From CAJQND01 sp051010055 (GTDB taxonomy: Bacteria; Pseudomonadota; Alphaproteobacteria; Rhizobiales; CAJQND01), in assembly GCA_051010055.1 (NCBI GenBank), contig JBPCVY010000044.1, forward strand, positions 29,311-93,310: a stretch of 64,000 nt of DNA. Reading direction: 5' to 3'. Numbering within the stretch: position 1 is the first letter of the stretch; every line of letters begins with the position of its first letter. The position numbers were made by a program, and so were the translations under genes. Positions 28,327 to 38,412 of this stretch are shown here, one piece after another. Below the pieces are notes generated by a model. The model was given only the letters and a program-made list of their open reading frames with translations, was not told the origin of the DNA and made no database searches.

Positions 28327-29713
28327 TCGGGCGTGCTCCGCTGGTCGGTTCCGTTTTCACATCTATAATATGCGCTGAAAGGCTATTTGCGCCAATAGAA
28401 TCGATTTGAGCGTTAACTATTTCACCAATTTGCGACATTTCCGCATCAAGGTGAACCGGTTGCAAATATGGAGAGCGGCCAACTAGCTGACCATCAAAAC
28501 GGCCCGGTTTTTCAAGCAAAATCTGCATATTCCGACCCAGGCAAGACTGATTGAACGCACTTTGCTGCTCGCGCAACAAGGCTTGCAGACGCTGCAAGCG
28601 TTCCGATTTGACTTCTTCGGGCACCTGGTCTTCCAGTTCAGCGCCCGGCGTTCCAGGCCTTGGCGAGTACTTGAACGAAAACGCCTGGGCATAGTTGACC
28701 GTGCGGATGAGGTTCATTGTGTCCTCAAAATCAGCGTCCGTTTCACCTGGAAAACCAACGATAAAATCGCCGGAAAGGGCGAGATCAGGCCGGGTTTTGC
28801 GGATGCGTTCGATCAAATCCACATAGCTTTGGCCCGTATGCTGGCGGTTCATCGCCTTCAAAATGCGGTTTGAACCTGTTTGCACGGGCAAATGGAGATA
28901 GGGCATCACCTTCGGGTTCTCACCATGGGCCGCGATTAACTCGTCATCCATATCGCGTGGATGGCTGGTGGTGTAACGCAAGCGCGCAATGCCTTCGATC
29001 TCTGAAAGATGGTTAAGTAAGTGGCCAAGAGACCAAGTTTTCCCATCCGGCCCGTCACCATGATAGGCGTTGACGTTCTGGCCGAGCAAAGTAATTTCGC
29101 GAACTCCTGCATCCGCAAGGCGCCGCGCTTCTTCGGTAACCTGTGAAACCGGGCGCGAGAATTCAGCCCCGCGGGTATAGGGCACCACACAGAAGGAGCA
29201 GAATTTATCGCACCCTTCCTGAACCGTCAGAAATGCGGTGACCCCGCGCGCTATGGTTTTTGCGCCCACAGGTGTTTTCAAATGATCGAACTTGTCCTCA
29301 ACAGGAAATTCCGTCTCCACCACACCGGGGCCCGACTTTTCAAATTGCTCAAGCAAGCTCGGCAGCTTGTGATAGGTTTGCGGGCCGAACACCAGGTCCA
29401 CAACCGGCGCCCGCCGCACGATTTCTTCACCTTCAGCCTGGGCAACACAACCGGCCACGGCAATGATGGCCTCTTTACCCTGTTTTTGGCGTTCGAGCTT
29501 TTGCGGGCGCAGCCGGCCAAGTTCGGAATAGACCTTTTCTGCGGCTTTCTCCCGAATGTGGCAGGTGTTCAGAATAATGAAATCGGCATCGTCGGGTGCA
29601 TCGGTTTGCTCATAACCAAGCGGTAAAAGAACGTCGGACATTTTCTCTGTGTCATAAACGTTCATCTGGCACCCGTAGGTTTTGATGAACAGCTTTTTAG
29701 CGCCGGTTTGCAT
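28307..29713 (-). CDS. miaB: tRNA-2-methylthio-N6-dimethylallyladenosine synthase
   Basis: Radical-SAM enzyme that adds the 2-methylthio group to i6A37. N-terminal MTTase domain with [15 protein letters not shown] and cysteines in [10 protein letters not shown] and [11 protein letters not shown] (auxiliary 4Fe-4S), radical-SAM cluster [15 protein letters not shown], and a C-terminal TRAM domain ([22 protein letters not shown]). 468 aa. A second methylthiotransferase, mtaB at 62.4 kb, acts on t6A37. It lies 87 nt downstream of the plsC-like gene. Confidence 0.96.
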   Translation of the reverse strand: MQTGAKKLFIKTYGCQMNVYDTEKMSDVLLPLGYEQTDAPDDADFIILNTCHIREKAAEKVYSELGRLRPQKLERQKQGKEAIIAVAGCVAQAEGEEIVRRAPVVDLVFGPQTYHKLPSLLEQFEKSGPGVVETEFPVEDKFDHLKTPVGAKTIARGVTAFLTVQEGCDKFCSFCVVPYTRGAEFSRPVSQVTEEARRLADAGVREITLLGQNVNAYHGDGPDGKTWSLGHLLNHLSEIEGIARLRYTTSHPRDMDDELIAAHGENPKVMPYLHLPVQTGSNRILKAMNRQHTGQSYVDLIERIRKTRPDLALSGDFIVGFPGETDADFEDTMNLIRTVNYAQAFSFKYSPRPGTPGAELEDQVPEEVKSERLQRLQALLREQQSAFNQSCLGRNMQILLEKPGRFDGQLVGRSPYLQPVHLDAEMSQIGEIVNAQIDSIGANSLSAHIIDVKTEPTSGARPIEHTAS

Positions 29714-29800
29714 CGGTGTTGACTACCTGAATTGTAGCACGAATGCGTGCTTTCCATAAAATTGTTGCGCTTCTCTATACCCTTAACGGGGTTTTGCCTA

Positions 29801-30577
29801 TCATTTCTTGGCAGGGCGGCGGTAAAGTGATGTCATCAGGCCATCGCGCACAACTTCCTCACAATGACCGCTAAGCTCTTTCCGGTTTTTAAAGTCGCTC
29901 GGCGATACCACCTGATGAAACCGGAGTTCGGTTTCAAACAAACCCTGCTTCAACAGCGCCCAAAGGTGGGGAAGAAGATCCATATCCCCATACCAAGCAA
30001 GATAGGGCCGACGGCGACGACCCATGGGCAGTCCGCCAAGTCCGGTATAGGCAATGGTTAGAGGTTGCACCGGCACATCGGTTCCTTCAACCGCTGAAAG
30101 AAGAGCGCTTTTGAACGGCAAAACCCGGTTGCCGTTCGAACTTGTGCCTTCTGCAAACAGCACCAGTATTTCCCCATCTTCCAGGCGCGCCCTCATTTCT
30201 TCTTTGAAATGATTGGTGTTTCCCGGCTTTTCCCGCTCCACGAACAAAGACCGCTTGAGCCGCGCAAGCATGCCAAAAACCGGCCATGAGGACACATCGC
30301 TTTTGGCAATGAATGCGCAAGGGATAACTCCGGAGATGAGTATGATGTCGGTCCAGGACACATGGTTTGCCGCAATCAGACAGGGGCCGTCTTCCACCGG
30401 TTCACCTATGACCGTAACCGTTGCACCCAGAAGATATGAGATGAAACGGAACACGGGCATGGAAAAGTTTTCCGCTTTAACCGGCGAGAAAATCCTTATC
30501 CCAAGATAGATAGGGATCGTCACCGCAAAGAGCAGTGCGATTGCGGCGAGCCTTAAGCTTGCGCTAAGTGTCGCCAT
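29801..30577 (-). CDS. 1-acyl-sn-glycerol-3-phosphate acyltransferase-like protein
   Basis: PlsC-type membrane acyltransferase: one N-terminal membrane helix (about residues 8-30), the HX4D catalytic motif in NHVSWTD (about residue 72), and the substrate motif LFAEGTSSNG (about 140). 258 aa. It most likely acylates lysophosphatidic acid or, as for rhizobial OlsA, a lyso-ornithine lipid; the sequence cannot decide. It overlaps the start region of the fur/mur gene by 14 nt, so the two are coupled. Confidence 0.9.
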   Translation of the reverse strand: MATLSASLRLAAIALLFAVTIPIYLGIRIFSPVKAENFSMPVFRFISYLLGATVTVIGEPVEDGPCLIAANHVSWTDIILISGVIPCAFIAKSDVSSWPVFGMLARLKRSLFVEREKPGNTNHFKEEMRARLEDGEILVLFAEGTSSNGNRVLPFKSALLSAVEGTDVPVQPLTIAYTGLGGLPMGRRRRPYLAWYGDMDLLPHLWALLKQGLFETELRFHQVVSPSDFKNRKELSGHCEEVVRDGLMTSLYRRPAKK

Positions 30578-30992
30578 TCTCTGATTTCAGCCGGGTGCCG
30601 TACAGCTCTAGCCGGTGGTCAACCAGCTTGTAGCCAAGTTCGCGGGCGACCAGTTCCTGAATTTTTTCGATATCCTCGTTCCGGAATTCAATGACCTCGC
30701 CCGACTGCAAATCAATCAAATGATCATGATGCTCTTCAGGTACAGGCTCATAACGCGCCCGCCCGTCGCCAAATTCGTGACGCTCAAGAATACCGGCATC
30801 ATCGAACAACCGCACGGTGCGATAAACCGTGGCGATTGAAATATTGGGGTCAATCGCGGATGCGCGGCGGTAGACCTCTTCCACGTCAGGGTGATCATCA
30901 GCGCTCGACAGCACACGGGCAATTACCCGGCGCTGATCGGTCATGCGCATGCCTTTTTTGACGCAGATTTCTTCTAAAGTCGTTTCGCTCAT
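30564..30992 (-). CDS. Fur-family metalloregulator (Fur/Mur)
   Basis: 142-residue Fur protein: winged-helix DNA-binding part (MRMTDQRRVIARVLSSADDHPDVEEVYRR, ISIATVYRTVRLFDDAGIL) and the metal-binding HHDHLIDLQSGEVIEF. With Irr present as second family member, the rhizobial pattern suggests that this one is Mur, the manganese-responsive repressor of Mn uptake; that is an inference. It lies upstream of plsC-miaB-phoH-ybeY-corC-lnt and diverges from hslV. Confidence 0.92.
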   Translation of the reverse strand: MSETTLEEICVKKGMRMTDQRRVIARVLSSADDHPDVEEVYRRASAIDPNISIATVYRTVRLFDDAGILERHEFGDGRARYEPVPEEHHDHLIDLQSGEVIEFRNEDIEKIQELVARELGYKLVDHRLELYGTRLKSENGDT

Positions 30993-31158
30993 AAACTTTC
31001 CAACTCACCGCTTCAGCGCAATGTATATGTCCTGCAGGGAATTCGCGCAACGGACGGCGATGGGGGTGCGGATAAGTTTGTGGTTGCATTGAAAGCCGGC
31101 ATGACTACATGTTTTTGCAAATGTTCTGTAAATTCCAGCAAGTGAGGAAAACGGGCCC

Positions 31159-31725
31159 GTGAGCACGGATCAGACACATAACCAAGGCATCTGGCACGGC
31201 ACAACCATTGTTACCGTTCGCAAAAAGGGCAAGGTGGTTATCGCCGGTGACGGTCAGGTGAGCCTTGGCAACACTGTAATAAAAGCAAATGCGCGCAAAG
31301 TTCGCCCGCTTGGAAAAGGAAATGTGATTGCCGGGTTTGCCGGCGCAACGGCGGATGCCTTTACGCTGTTCGAGCGTCTTGAAGGCAAACTTGAGCAATA
31401 CCCGGAACAACTGACCCGGGCTTGCGTGGAACTCGCAAAAGACTGGCGCATGGACCGTTACTTGCGCCGGCTTGAGGCGATGATGATTGTTGCTGACAAA
31501 TCAGTTTCCCTGGTGCTCACCGGTACGGGTGATGTGCTTGAACCGGAAAACGGCCTTACCGCCATCGGCTCTGGCGGCAACTACGCCTATGCAGCAGCAA
31601 AGGCCCTGATCGACAGCAAACTTGGCGCTGAGGAGATTGCCCGGCGGTCAATGGAAATCGCAGCAGATATTTGTGTCTTCACCAATGAAAATCTGGTGGT
31701 TGAAACCCTTGATGCGGACAAATGA
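31159..31725 (+). CDS. hslV: HslV, proteolytic subunit of the HslUV protease
   Basis: Threonine protease forming the dodecameric core of Hsl[27 protein letters not shown] holds the catalytic Thr freed by N-terminal processing; [20 protein letters not shown] and the closing DICVFTNEN are typical. 188 aa from a GTG at 31159, with GTGAGGA upstream. Its partner hslU starts about 1 kb later, with a membrane-protein gene between them. Confidence 0.97.
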   Translation: MSTDQTHNQGIWHGTTIVTVRKKGKVVIAGDGQVSLGNTVIKANARKVRPLGKGNVIAGFAGATADAFTLFERLEGKLEQYPEQLTRACVELAKDWRMDRYLRRLEAMMIVADKSVSLVLTGTGDVLEPENGLTAIGSGGNYAYAAAKALIDSKLGAEEIARRSMEIAADICVFTNENLVVETLDADK

Positions 31726-31768
31726 TCATTTATCCCGGTCCTGAAACTCCGCGAACGGATATTCATTC

Positions 31769-32758
31769 ATGAAGTTTACCAAAGACGATTTTGTTGCCGC
31801 TGTTGATGCGGGCATTATAGATGCCCGGCAGGCGGATGCGCTGGAGCAGTTCCACAAAGAACGGCTACAAGCTCCCCGGGCGCGAAATGAGCACTTTCGT
31901 CTGGCCAATAATTTCGGTGAAATCTTTATCTGCATTGGCCAGATAATGGTGCTCACCGTTCTGGCGGACAGTTCCCTGGTTTGGGTTATCGCGGGCGCGT
32001 GCCTTTTTTGGGCCATGGGTGAGTATTTCTCATTCCATAAGCCAAGGCTGGCGCCGGCAATTGTCGCCTCTGTTGGCTTCGCATACCTGGCCGCCAATGC
32101 TGCAAGTGCGTTCATTTTCCCGGAAAACGCATTTACGGTTTTCGACTTCAAAGTAGAGCTGATCGGAATTGCGGCACTTGCATCGCTGGCGGCATTTTTG
32201 CGATTTCGCATTCCGTTCCTGCTGCTGCCAATTGCTGCGGCTTTAACATTGCTCAGCATTATGGTGGCAAGAGACGTCTTTCCCGGCCTTCCTTACCTGA
32301 CCATCTTTGCTGTTTGTGGCCTGCTCATTCTGGGCTTGGCCATTTGGCTTGATGCCCAGGACCCGTTGCGTCAAAGCCGGGTGAATTCCTATGCGTTCTG
32401 GCTTTTCATTATCGGCTCACCTTTGACAATCCACCCGCTGTTTTTCAGCATTTTGAAAAGCCAAGATCTATCGAACATCGCGCTGGTTATCTTCCTTTGT
32501 GCTGTCGCTGCCTCAACCCTTGGGCTGATTTTGGACCGGCGCTCACTGGTTGCCTCCTCGCTCATATATTTCACTGTTTCCATCGGCTACATGAACTCCC
32601 AAGCCAGCGGCAGCATTTCCGGCGCTGTGGTGCCAACCACATTGATTGTCGGAACCGGGGTGATTTTGCTTGGCGTTTTCTGGTATCCGTTGCGAACACA
32701 GCTGATGCGGCTTTTGCCCGAACACCCTCTGCTTGAAAAACTTCCTCCGAACACGTGA
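31769..32758 (+). CDS. DUF2157-like polytopic membrane protein between hslV and hslU
   Basis: A 329-residue protein. The first 40 residues (AVDAGIIDARQADALEQF) look like the soluble N-terminus of DUF2157-type membrane proteins; about nine hydrophobic helices follow (from residue 52 to 315). No catalytic motif is visible. It starts 43 nt after hslV and ends 6 nt before hslU, so it must be transcribed with them. I do not know a function; a link to HslUV substrates or envelope stress is speculation from position only. Confidence 0.75.
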   Translation: MKFTKDDFVAAVDAGIIDARQADALEQFHKERLQAPRARNEHFRLANNFGEIFICIGQIMVLTVLADSSLVWVIAGACLFWAMGEYFSFHKPRLAPAIVASVGFAYLAANAASAFIFPENAFTVFDFKVELIGIAALASLAAFLRFRIPFLLLPIAAALTLLSIMVARDVFPGLPYLTIFAVCGLLILGLAIWLDAQDPLRQSRVNSYAFWLFIIGSPLTIHPLFFSILKSQDLSNIALVIFLCAVAASTLGLILDRRSLVASSLIYFTVSIGYMNSQASGSISGAVVPTTLIVGTGVILLGVFWYPLRTQLMRLLPEHPLLEKLPPNT

Positions 32759-32764
32759 GCTCAC

Positions 32765-34072
32765 ATGACAGATTTTTCTCCCCGTGAAATCGTATCCGAA
32801 CTGGACCGGCACATTATCGGTCAAAATGATGCAAAGCGTGCAGTTGCCATCGCGTTGCGCAACCGCTGGCGGCGCAAGCAGCTTGACGATGTCATGCGCG
32901 AAGAAGTGCTCCCCAAAAATATCTTGATGATCGGGCCCACGGGTGTTGGCAAAACAGAAATCTCACGCCGCCTTGCCAAACTTGCCAATGCGCCGTTCAT
33001 CAAGGTTGAAGCCACCAAGTTTACCGAAGTCGGATATGTGGGCCGCGATGTTGAGCAGATTGTCCGCGATCTTACGGAAGCAGGCATCTCTATTGTCCGC
33101 GATGCCAAGCGCAAGGAAGTTTCCGCCGCCGCCCACATAAATGCCGAAGAACGAGTGTTGAACGCCCTTGTTGGTGAAAAGGCAAGCGATGGCACCCGTC
33201 AAAGCTTCCGCAAAAAGCTGCGTGAGGGCGATCTGGACGACAAGGAAATCGAGGTTGAAGTTGCCGACACGGGTGCGGGTCTGGGCGGGTTTGAAATTCC
33301 GGGCATGCCCGGCGCATCGGTTGGCATGATCAATATCAACGAAATGTTCGGCAAGGCCATGGGCGGGCGCACAAAAACGCGCCGCCTCACGGTGCGGGAA
33401 TCTTACGATATTCTGATTGCCGAAGAATCCGACAAGCTACTTGATGATGAACAGATCATCCTGGAAGCAGTTGATGCAGTTGAGAATAACGGCATCGTTT
33501 TCCTCGATGAGATCGACAAGATATGCGTGCGCACCGAACGGACCGGCGGAGATGTGAGCCGCGAAGGCGTGCAGCGCGATTTGCTTCCCCTGATCGAGGG
33601 AACTGTTGTCTCCACCAAGCATGGGCCGGTGAAAACAGATCATATCCTGTTCATTGCATCAGGCGCATTTCATCAGTCAAAGCCATCAGACCTTTTGCCT
33701 GAATTGCAGGGCAGGTTGCCCATCCGCGTTGAACTGCGGGCGCTTACCCAGGAAGATTTCCGCCGCATTCTGACCGAACCGGAAGCAAGTCTGATCAAAC
33801 AATATTGCGCGCTGATGGGCACCGAGGAAGTGGCGCTGGATTTCACAGAAGATGGCATTGAAGCGCTTGCCAGCATCGCGGCTGAGATAAACTCTACTGT
33901 CGAGAATATCGGCGCCCGCCGGCTACATACGGTTATGGAGCGCGTTCTCGACGAGATTTCCTTTGCTGCCACCGACCAGGGCGGGGAAACGGTGACTATA
34001 GATGCAGCCTATGTCGATAAGCACATTGGCGATCTGGCGAAGAACACCGACCTTTCCAAGTTCATTCTTTAG
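32765..34072 (+). CDS. hslU: HslU, ATPase subunit of the HslUV protease
   Basis: AAA+ unfoldase that feeds substrates to Hsl[27 protein letters not shown] at the N-terminus, Walker [13 protein letters not shown] (about residue 60), the long HslU I-domain (about 110-240), Walker [12 protein letters not shown], and the C-terminal end LSKFIL, which inserts into HslV pockets. 435 aa. The stop overlaps the convergent XRE gene by 11 nt. Confidence 0.98.
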   Translation: MTDFSPREIVSELDRHIIGQNDAKRAVAIALRNRWRRKQLDDVMREEVLPKNILMIGPTGVGKTEISRRLAKLANAPFIKVEATKFTEVGYVGRDVEQIVRDLTEAGISIVRDAKRKEVSAAAHINAEERVLNALVGEKASDGTRQSFRKKLREGDLDDKEIEVEVADTGAGLGGFEIPGMPGASVGMININEMFGKAMGGRTKTRRLTVRESYDILIAEESDKLLDDEQIILEAVDAVENNGIVFLDEIDKICVRTERTGGDVSREGVQRDLLPLIEGTVVSTKHGPVKTDHILFIASGAFHQSKPSDLLPELQGRLPIRVELRALTQEDFRRILTEPEASLIKQYCALMGTEEVALDFTEDGIEALASIAAEINSTVENIGARRLHTVMERVLDEISFAATDQGGETVTIDAAYVDKHIGDLAKNTDLSKFIL

Positions 34073-34418
34073 AAGGCAGGTTTTCCATCAGGGTTTCGAT
34101 TTCTTTTTCGGAGAGATCGCCGATTGACTGCGCAAGCTTGTTTGCAAACTCTGTCGCCTTTGCATCAAGCCCAGATGTGTCGATGACAATGCGCGGATGA
34201 GATAGTTGCGCCAGCCGCTGTATCTCTTCCGCCTCATCCCAAATCACGTTGAAAAACGTAATTATCCGCTGCACCAGGTACCAGCTCGGCCGCCCGCGGT
34301 TGCCGTTTTCCAGAGCAGACAGATAAGCATTGGACACGCCGATCGCCGCTGCCATTTCCTTTTGGGTGACGCCGTTCTTTTTGCGAAGCGCGCGCATTTT
34401 TTCACCAAATGGCGTCAT
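34062..34418 (-). CDS. XRE-family HTH regulator
   Basis: 118-residue protein: N-terminal Cro/CI-type HTH (about residues 5-65) with [28 protein letters not shown], then a helical tail ([19 protein letters not shown]…EIETLMENL). Regulators of this kind next to hslU, Smr, mltA and the Tim44-like gene are seen in other Rhizobiales, but the target is unknown to me. The start overlaps the Smr stop by 4 nt. Confidence 0.88.
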   Translation of the reverse strand: MTPFGEKMRALRKKNGVTQKEMAAAIGVSNAYLSALENGNRGRPSWYLVQRIITFFNVIWDEAEEIQRLAQLSHPRIVIDTSGLDAKATEFANKLAQSIGDLSEKEIETLMENLPSKE

Positions 34419-35041
34419 GGCGCACGCACCCTTCTAAGGCGGATGTAAAACGCACCGCCACCGCCATGGCGCGGATGGGCCGGCTGAAATCCTGCCACCA
34501 ATACCCTGAACTCAGGCTCCTCTAGCCATTGGGGCACAAGCCTGCGCAACCGTCCCATGCGCTCAGGCGCATCAAAATGGCCAGCACCATGGAGCGTGTG
34601 CCGGGCAAATGGTGAGCATCCCTTCCCGGTAATCACCAGCACAGTGCGTTTTTCCGCAGCTCTGGCTGCGGTGAGAAATCCCTTGAGCTTCACACGGGCC
34701 ATTTCAACCCCTGTACCGTGCAAATCAAGGCGCCCTTCAATGTCGACATTCCCCCTGGTGAGCTTTTGCCGGGTGCGCCTATCGAGCGAGCTGATTGGCG
34801 GCACCACCGGCGGCGGCTGACGGACCGGAGCAGGGTTAAATGCCGGTTTTCTGTTGGCCTCAGGTTTCTTGGGTTTTACCGGTTTGGGCAGCGGGGCACA
34901 ATTTTTCAGCTCCTCCGCAACGAGATCTGAGAATCTTGTCTTTTTGATAGGCTCAACCGTTTGCGCGACTTTTGTCCAAAGATGCTGATCGGGCAGTGCG
35001 CCTTGTGTTCTTGGGCGCTTTTGTTCGCGATCCTTCGTCAT
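34415..35041 (-). CDS. Smr-domain protein
   Basis: 208 residues: a disordered Pro/Lys-rich N-terminal half (LPKPVKPKKPEANRKPAF, PPPVVPPIS) and a C-terminal Smr domain (about residues 95-205) with the signature DLHGTGVEMARVKLKGFL and the loop VLVITGKG. Stand-alone Smr proteins are often structure-specific nucleases. Family members here normally also show HGxG; GRLRRLVPQWL and HGGGGAFYIRLRR match it. It is in one run with mltA (15 nt upstream) and the XRE gene. Confidence 0.93.
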   Translation of the reverse strand: MTKDREQKRPRTQGALPDQHLWTKVAQTVEPIKKTRFSDLVAEELKNCAPLPKPVKPKKPEANRKPAFNPAPVRQPPPVVPPISSLDRRTRQKLTRGNVDIEGRLDLHGTGVEMARVKLKGFLTAARAAEKRTVLVITGKGCSPFARHTLHGAGHFDAPERMGRLRRLVPQWLEEPEFRVLVAGFQPAHPRHGGGGAFYIRLRRVRAP

Positions 35042-35056
35042 GGGTCCCCGGTACAG

Positions 35057-36223
35057 TTATCGCGCCAGTCGTGCCGCAAGCGGCTTTGGCAGCAACAGTA
35101 CCATACGGCCCGGACTTTGCATCGGGCCGGCCAACTGGCCTGCCTTTTCTCCCGACCCAAAGAAAATATCACCGCGCACCTTGCCCTTGATTGCACTGCC
35201 CGTGTCTTGGGCAACCATCAGACTTCGAAAAGGTTCCAGCTTGCCGCCTTGCCCGCTTGGGGTATTTGTCTCAAGCCAAACCGGTGTTCCATAAAGATGG
35301 TATTTGCCATCAACCGCGAGACTGCGCCCTGCGGAAAGCTCAACGCCCTGGGCTCCCGGCGGGCCAAGCTTTGGATTTTTAACCTTGATTTCGCGAAAGA
35401 AAATGAAGGACTGGTTTTTCCAGAACAGCTCGTGCATGCGATTTGGGTTGAGCAACAGCCAGGCGCGTATGGACTGCATGGTAACCTTGCCGCGCTCCAA
35501 TTCGCCCCAATCAATCAAAACCTTGCCGATTGCGGTATAGGGTCGCCCATTTTTCCCAGCAAACCCAATCCTGACGACCTCACCCGTATCGAGCTTCACT
35601 CTGCCTGAGCCCTGAACGTGCAAAAAAAACGCATCGGTCCAGTCTTTCAGCCAGATCAATTCAAGGCCGCGCGCCTTCAGCGCACCACGCTCGATTTGTT
35701 TTCGGGTGTAGTAGGGCTTGACGCCACTGGCCGTTTTGCGCCCATAAGGCATGCCAAGCTTTTTCGCGCTGGCTTTTGGCAGGGCAACAAGGTCTTTCGG
35801 CTTGCGGTAGATGGTTACCGGATATCCCGGACCGGGTTTGCGCGAGCCTTCAAGTTCTGGCTCGAAATAACCGGTAAACATGCTCGAGCTGGCGCGAATT
35901 TCTACAGGTGAGAAATTTCTCTCAAAGAATGCCCGGGCAGCGCTGTGTTTAATGCTTGCCGGACCTTTAAGGGCCTTGGTACAGCTTGGTTTCCAGTCAG
36001 CGCGACTGCCGCCATAAAGCGCCTTACGCCATCTGGCTTTCATCATCACAGCGCAGGAGCGCCGAAAAGCGGCGAAGCTTTCTGCGTGATTATCTGTGCT
36101 CCACCCTTTCAGGCTCGCAAAAGACACAGCTTTGGGCTGCGCGCCAGCTATGTCTGGAACAGCTGTAAGAGAAAGTGTCCAGGAAATGATCCCAGCAGCC
36201 AGCAAGACCGGGCGAATTTTCAT
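35057..36223 (-). CDS. mltA: Membrane-bound lytic murein transglycosylase A
   Basis: Cleaves peptidoglycan glycan strands with 1,6-anhydro formation. Signal peptide at the N-terminus (MKIRPVLLAAGIISWTLSL, cut after GAQ-type site near residue 28; no lipobox Cys seen), MltA domain with FTGYFEPELEGSR, and the 3D domain with catalytic Asp in LMVAQDTGSAIKGKVRGDIFFG. 388 aa. The start at 36223 is set by the signal peptide. It lies 4 nt after the Tim44-like gene. Confidence 0.95.
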   Translation of the reverse strand: MKIRPVLLAAGIISWTLSLTAVPDIAGAQPKAVSFASLKGWSTDNHAESFAAFRRSCAVMMKARWRKALYGGSRADWKPSCTKALKGPASIKHSAARAFFERNFSPVEIRASSSMFTGYFEPELEGSRKPGPGYPVTIYRKPKDLVALPKASAKKLGMPYGRKTASGVKPYYTRKQIERGALKARGLELIWLKDWTDAFFLHVQGSGRVKLDTGEVVRIGFAGKNGRPYTAIGKVLIDWGELERGKVTMQSIRAWLLLNPNRMHELFWKNQSFIFFREIKVKNPKLGPPGAQGVELSAGRSLAVDGKYHLYGTPVWLETNTPSGQGGKLEPFRSLMVAQDTGSAIKGKVRGDIFFGSGEKAGQLAGPMQSPGRMVLLLPKPLAARLAR

Positions 36224-36227
36224 GGGA

Positions 36228-36953
36228 TTAGTTGGCAGCCTCGGTGGCAACAAGTTTCCAGTTGGGATCACGTGAACCCACATCGCGCATGAAGGTCCAA
36301 ATATCTGTTACTTCGCGGATTTTCTGCGGATCGCCGTCAATCAAAGTGCCGGACTTATCCTTGGTCGTGGAAATCATCTGGCTCACGAACTTAATTGTCA
36401 GGTTGGCTTTTTTATCCTTCATCGCGCCGTCGATTATCGACGCCTTATCGATGCCAACAAAGGTGGATTCCTGAATGTGGCCGGCTTTTTCACGCTCACT
36501 CAGTGCGCTGTTGAAGCCTTCATACACTTCTCGGGAAAGAAGATTTTTGAGCACTTTCCTGTCACCATCAGAAAAAGCGGTAACAATCATTTCGTAGGCG
36601 GTGCGGGCGCCTTGCAAGAAACCGTTGGGATCAAATGAAACATCCGCCTTCTTGATGTCTTCAAGTACGCCCGCAAGAGGCGTTCCTTCTTCTGTGATGC
36701 CGGTCCAAATCGGTTCTTCTTTTTCCGGCACCCCATATGTGACATCTTCCGGCTCTTGCTGTTCGCGGCCCGGAAGCGGAATGACCTTATCTTCCTTCAC
36801 ATCCCCTTTGCCGGCATCTTGGGCTCCATAGGGGTCAAAAGGTGGTTTGCGCTCATGGCCGGTTCTGCGGCCGAGCACACTGCGCAGCCGGAGAAAAATA
36901 ATCACTGCAACAACAAGAATGATTATATTAAGTGGATCAAATGCTTCGTTCAT
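36228..36953 (-). CDS. Tim44-like domain protein (TimA type)
   Basis: 241 residues: one N-terminal membrane helix (about residues 8-24), a charged linker rich in Glu/Lys/Pro, and a C-terminal Tim44 domain (from about 110) with FLQGARTAYEMIVTAFSDGDRKVLKNLLSREVYEGF-type segment and DIWTFMRDVGSRDPNWKLVATE. It is the bacterial homologue of the mitochondrial Tim44 C-domain; in Caulobacter TimA is membrane-associated. It diverges from fxsA across about 200 nt; secB lies beyond. Confidence 0.93.
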   Translation of the reverse strand: MNEAFDPLNIIILVVAVIIFLRLRSVLGRRTGHERKPPFDPYGAQDAGKGDVKEDKVIPLPGREQQEPEDVTYGVPEKEEPIWTGITEEGTPLAGVLEDIKKADVSFDPNGFLQGARTAYEMIVTAFSDGDRKVLKNLLSREVYEGFNSALSEREKAGHIQESTFVGIDKASIIDGAMKDKKANLTIKFVSQMISTTKDKSGTLIDGDPQKIREVTDIWTFMRDVGSRDPNWKLVATEAAN

Positions 36954-37163
36954 GCCGTTTGTCCGGGTTTCGCCATCCGTGTCCGTAGGTGCTGCTGGTC
37001 AACCCGTTTGGGGACATTTCGTGCGATCCCCCCTGTTTCTTGGGTCACCTATACATATATGAGATAAAATCGGGAGTCCAACAGCCAAGTAAGAATTATC
37101 TGCATCACATTTGGCCGTTTCTATGTCAAACGGTATGCTCCATGCGTTGAAAAGGTGTTTCAA

Positions 37164-37688
37164 GTGCCCTTGATCCTGTTTTTTATATTCATCGCGGTTC
37201 CGTTGATCGAAATCGCGTTGTTCATCCAAATTGGCTCGCTCATCGGCCTGTGGCCGACGCTTGCGACGGTTGTCGCAACAGCGGTTATCGGCACCTGGCT
37301 GCTGCGTCATCAGGGGTTTGCTGTTATTTCCCAGGCGCAAGAATCTGCTGCCCGGAACGAATTGCCCGTACAACCGATTATCCACGGGGTGTTTTTGCTG
37401 GCAGCTGGGCTTTTGATGCTCACACCCGGTTTTTTCACCGATGTCATAGGATTTGCGCTGCTTATTCCTCCTGTGCGCCTTGCGATTGCTCATAGCATTT
37501 GGAGTCGGATAAAGGACAATGTGCATGTGGTAACGCCCGGGATGGGCCCGTCACATCAAGCGCCCAGCGGTTCTGACCGCCACCCTGATAAAGGACCCAT
37601 TATCGATGGTGAAGTGGTTTCAGAGGACACTGACAATGATCGCCCGAATGAACAGGGGAGCATTGATTCGCCATGGCGTGAACGTTGA
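37164..37688 (+). CDS. fxsA: FxsA-family membrane protein
   Basis: Small inner-membrane protein with three to four helices: FFIFIAVPLIEIALFIQIGSLIG opens it (shown by family as FxsA), followed by GTWLLRHQGFAVISQAQ and LLMLTPGFFTDVIGFALLIPPVR. The C-terminal 50 residues are hydrophilic. E. coli FxsA suppresses phage T7 exclusion by F; the general role is unclear. The start is GTG at 37164 behind AAAGG, or GTG at 37155. It lies 118 nt before secB. Confidence 0.9.
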   Translation: MPLILFFIFIAVPLIEIALFIQIGSLIGLWPTLATVVATAVIGTWLLRHQGFAVISQAQESAARNELPVQPIIHGVFLLAAGLLMLTPGFFTDVIGFALLIPPVRLAIAHSIWSRIKDNVHVVTPGMGPSHQAPSGSDRHPDKGPIIDGEVVSEDTDNDRPNEQGSIDSPWRER

Positions 37689-37806
37689 CCTATTGCGGCC
37701 ATCGCCCAGACGTGTTAGCCGGAGGCACAATTCCTCCACCCTGTACCTGCCGCAGTTCGGGCAATCCCCCATACCGGCTATCAGAATATTAAGGAACTGA
37801 ACGAGA

Positions 37807-38331
37807 ATGGCGAAGAAACCTGAGACAAAAGAGGCTCCTGCAGCCCCGGCTGAAGCTGCTATTGAAGGAGAAGGTCTTGGCGGAAATGGCGTTGCACCTT
37901 CGATGCGAGTGCTTGCCCAGTACGTAAAAGACCTTTCTTTTGAAAATCCGAATGCCCCAGAGGTGTTGATGAATGAGGGTGCAAACCCGCAGATCGATGT
38001 ATCGGTCAACGTCAACGCCAAGACAATTTCCCCGTCTGATTATGAAGTTGAGCTTCAACTGGAAATCACGGCGGCAGACGATGGCAACACGGTTTTTGCC
38101 GCTGAGTTGCTTTATGCTGGCGTGTTCCGGCTGGAGAATATTCCAGAAGAGCATATGCACCCGATCGTCTTGATCGAATGCCCACGCATGATCTTTCCGT
38201 TTGCACGCAAGATCCTTGCAGATGCGACCCAAAGCGGCGGCTTCCCTCCGCTGATGCTGGACCCAATCGATTTCGGCGCAATGTATCAGCAGCGCATGGC
38301 CGCTGAAACCGGTGAAGGCGCCACTGCATAG
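37807..38331 (+). CDS. secB: Protein-export chaperone SecB
   Basis: Cytosolic tetrameric chaperone that holds preproteins unfolded for SecA. VLAQYVKDLSFENPNAPEVL, INVNAKT-like strand VSVNVNAKTISPSDYEVELQLEITA, VFAAELLYAGVFRLENI and FPFARKILADATQSGGFPPLMLDPIDF are all typical. 174 aa with an Ala/Pro-rich N-terminal extension. A hairpin terminator follows 22 nt after its stop. Confidence 0.97.
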   Translation: MAKKPETKEAPAAPAEAAIEGEGLGGNGVAPSMRVLAQYVKDLSFENPNAPEVLMNEGANPQIDVSVNVNAKTISPSDYEVELQLEITAADDGNTVFAAELLYAGVFRLENIPEEHMHPIVLIECPRMIFPFARKILADATQSGGFPPLMLDPIDFGAMYQQRMAAETGEGATA

Positions 38332-38353
38332 TATATGCACAAAGACAAATTTG

Positions 38354-38385
38354 AGGCCGGGCAAATCACCCGGCCTTTATTGTTT
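38354..38385 (+). terminator. Rho-independent terminator after secB
   Basis: AGGCCGGG (38354-38361) pairs perfectly with CCCGGCCT (38369-38376) around a 7-nt loop and is followed by TTATTGTTT. It separates secB from the convergent dnaQ operon. Confidence 0.85.
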
Positions 38386-38412
38386 CCGAAAAACCTGTTG
38401 TCCAGGCGCGCC

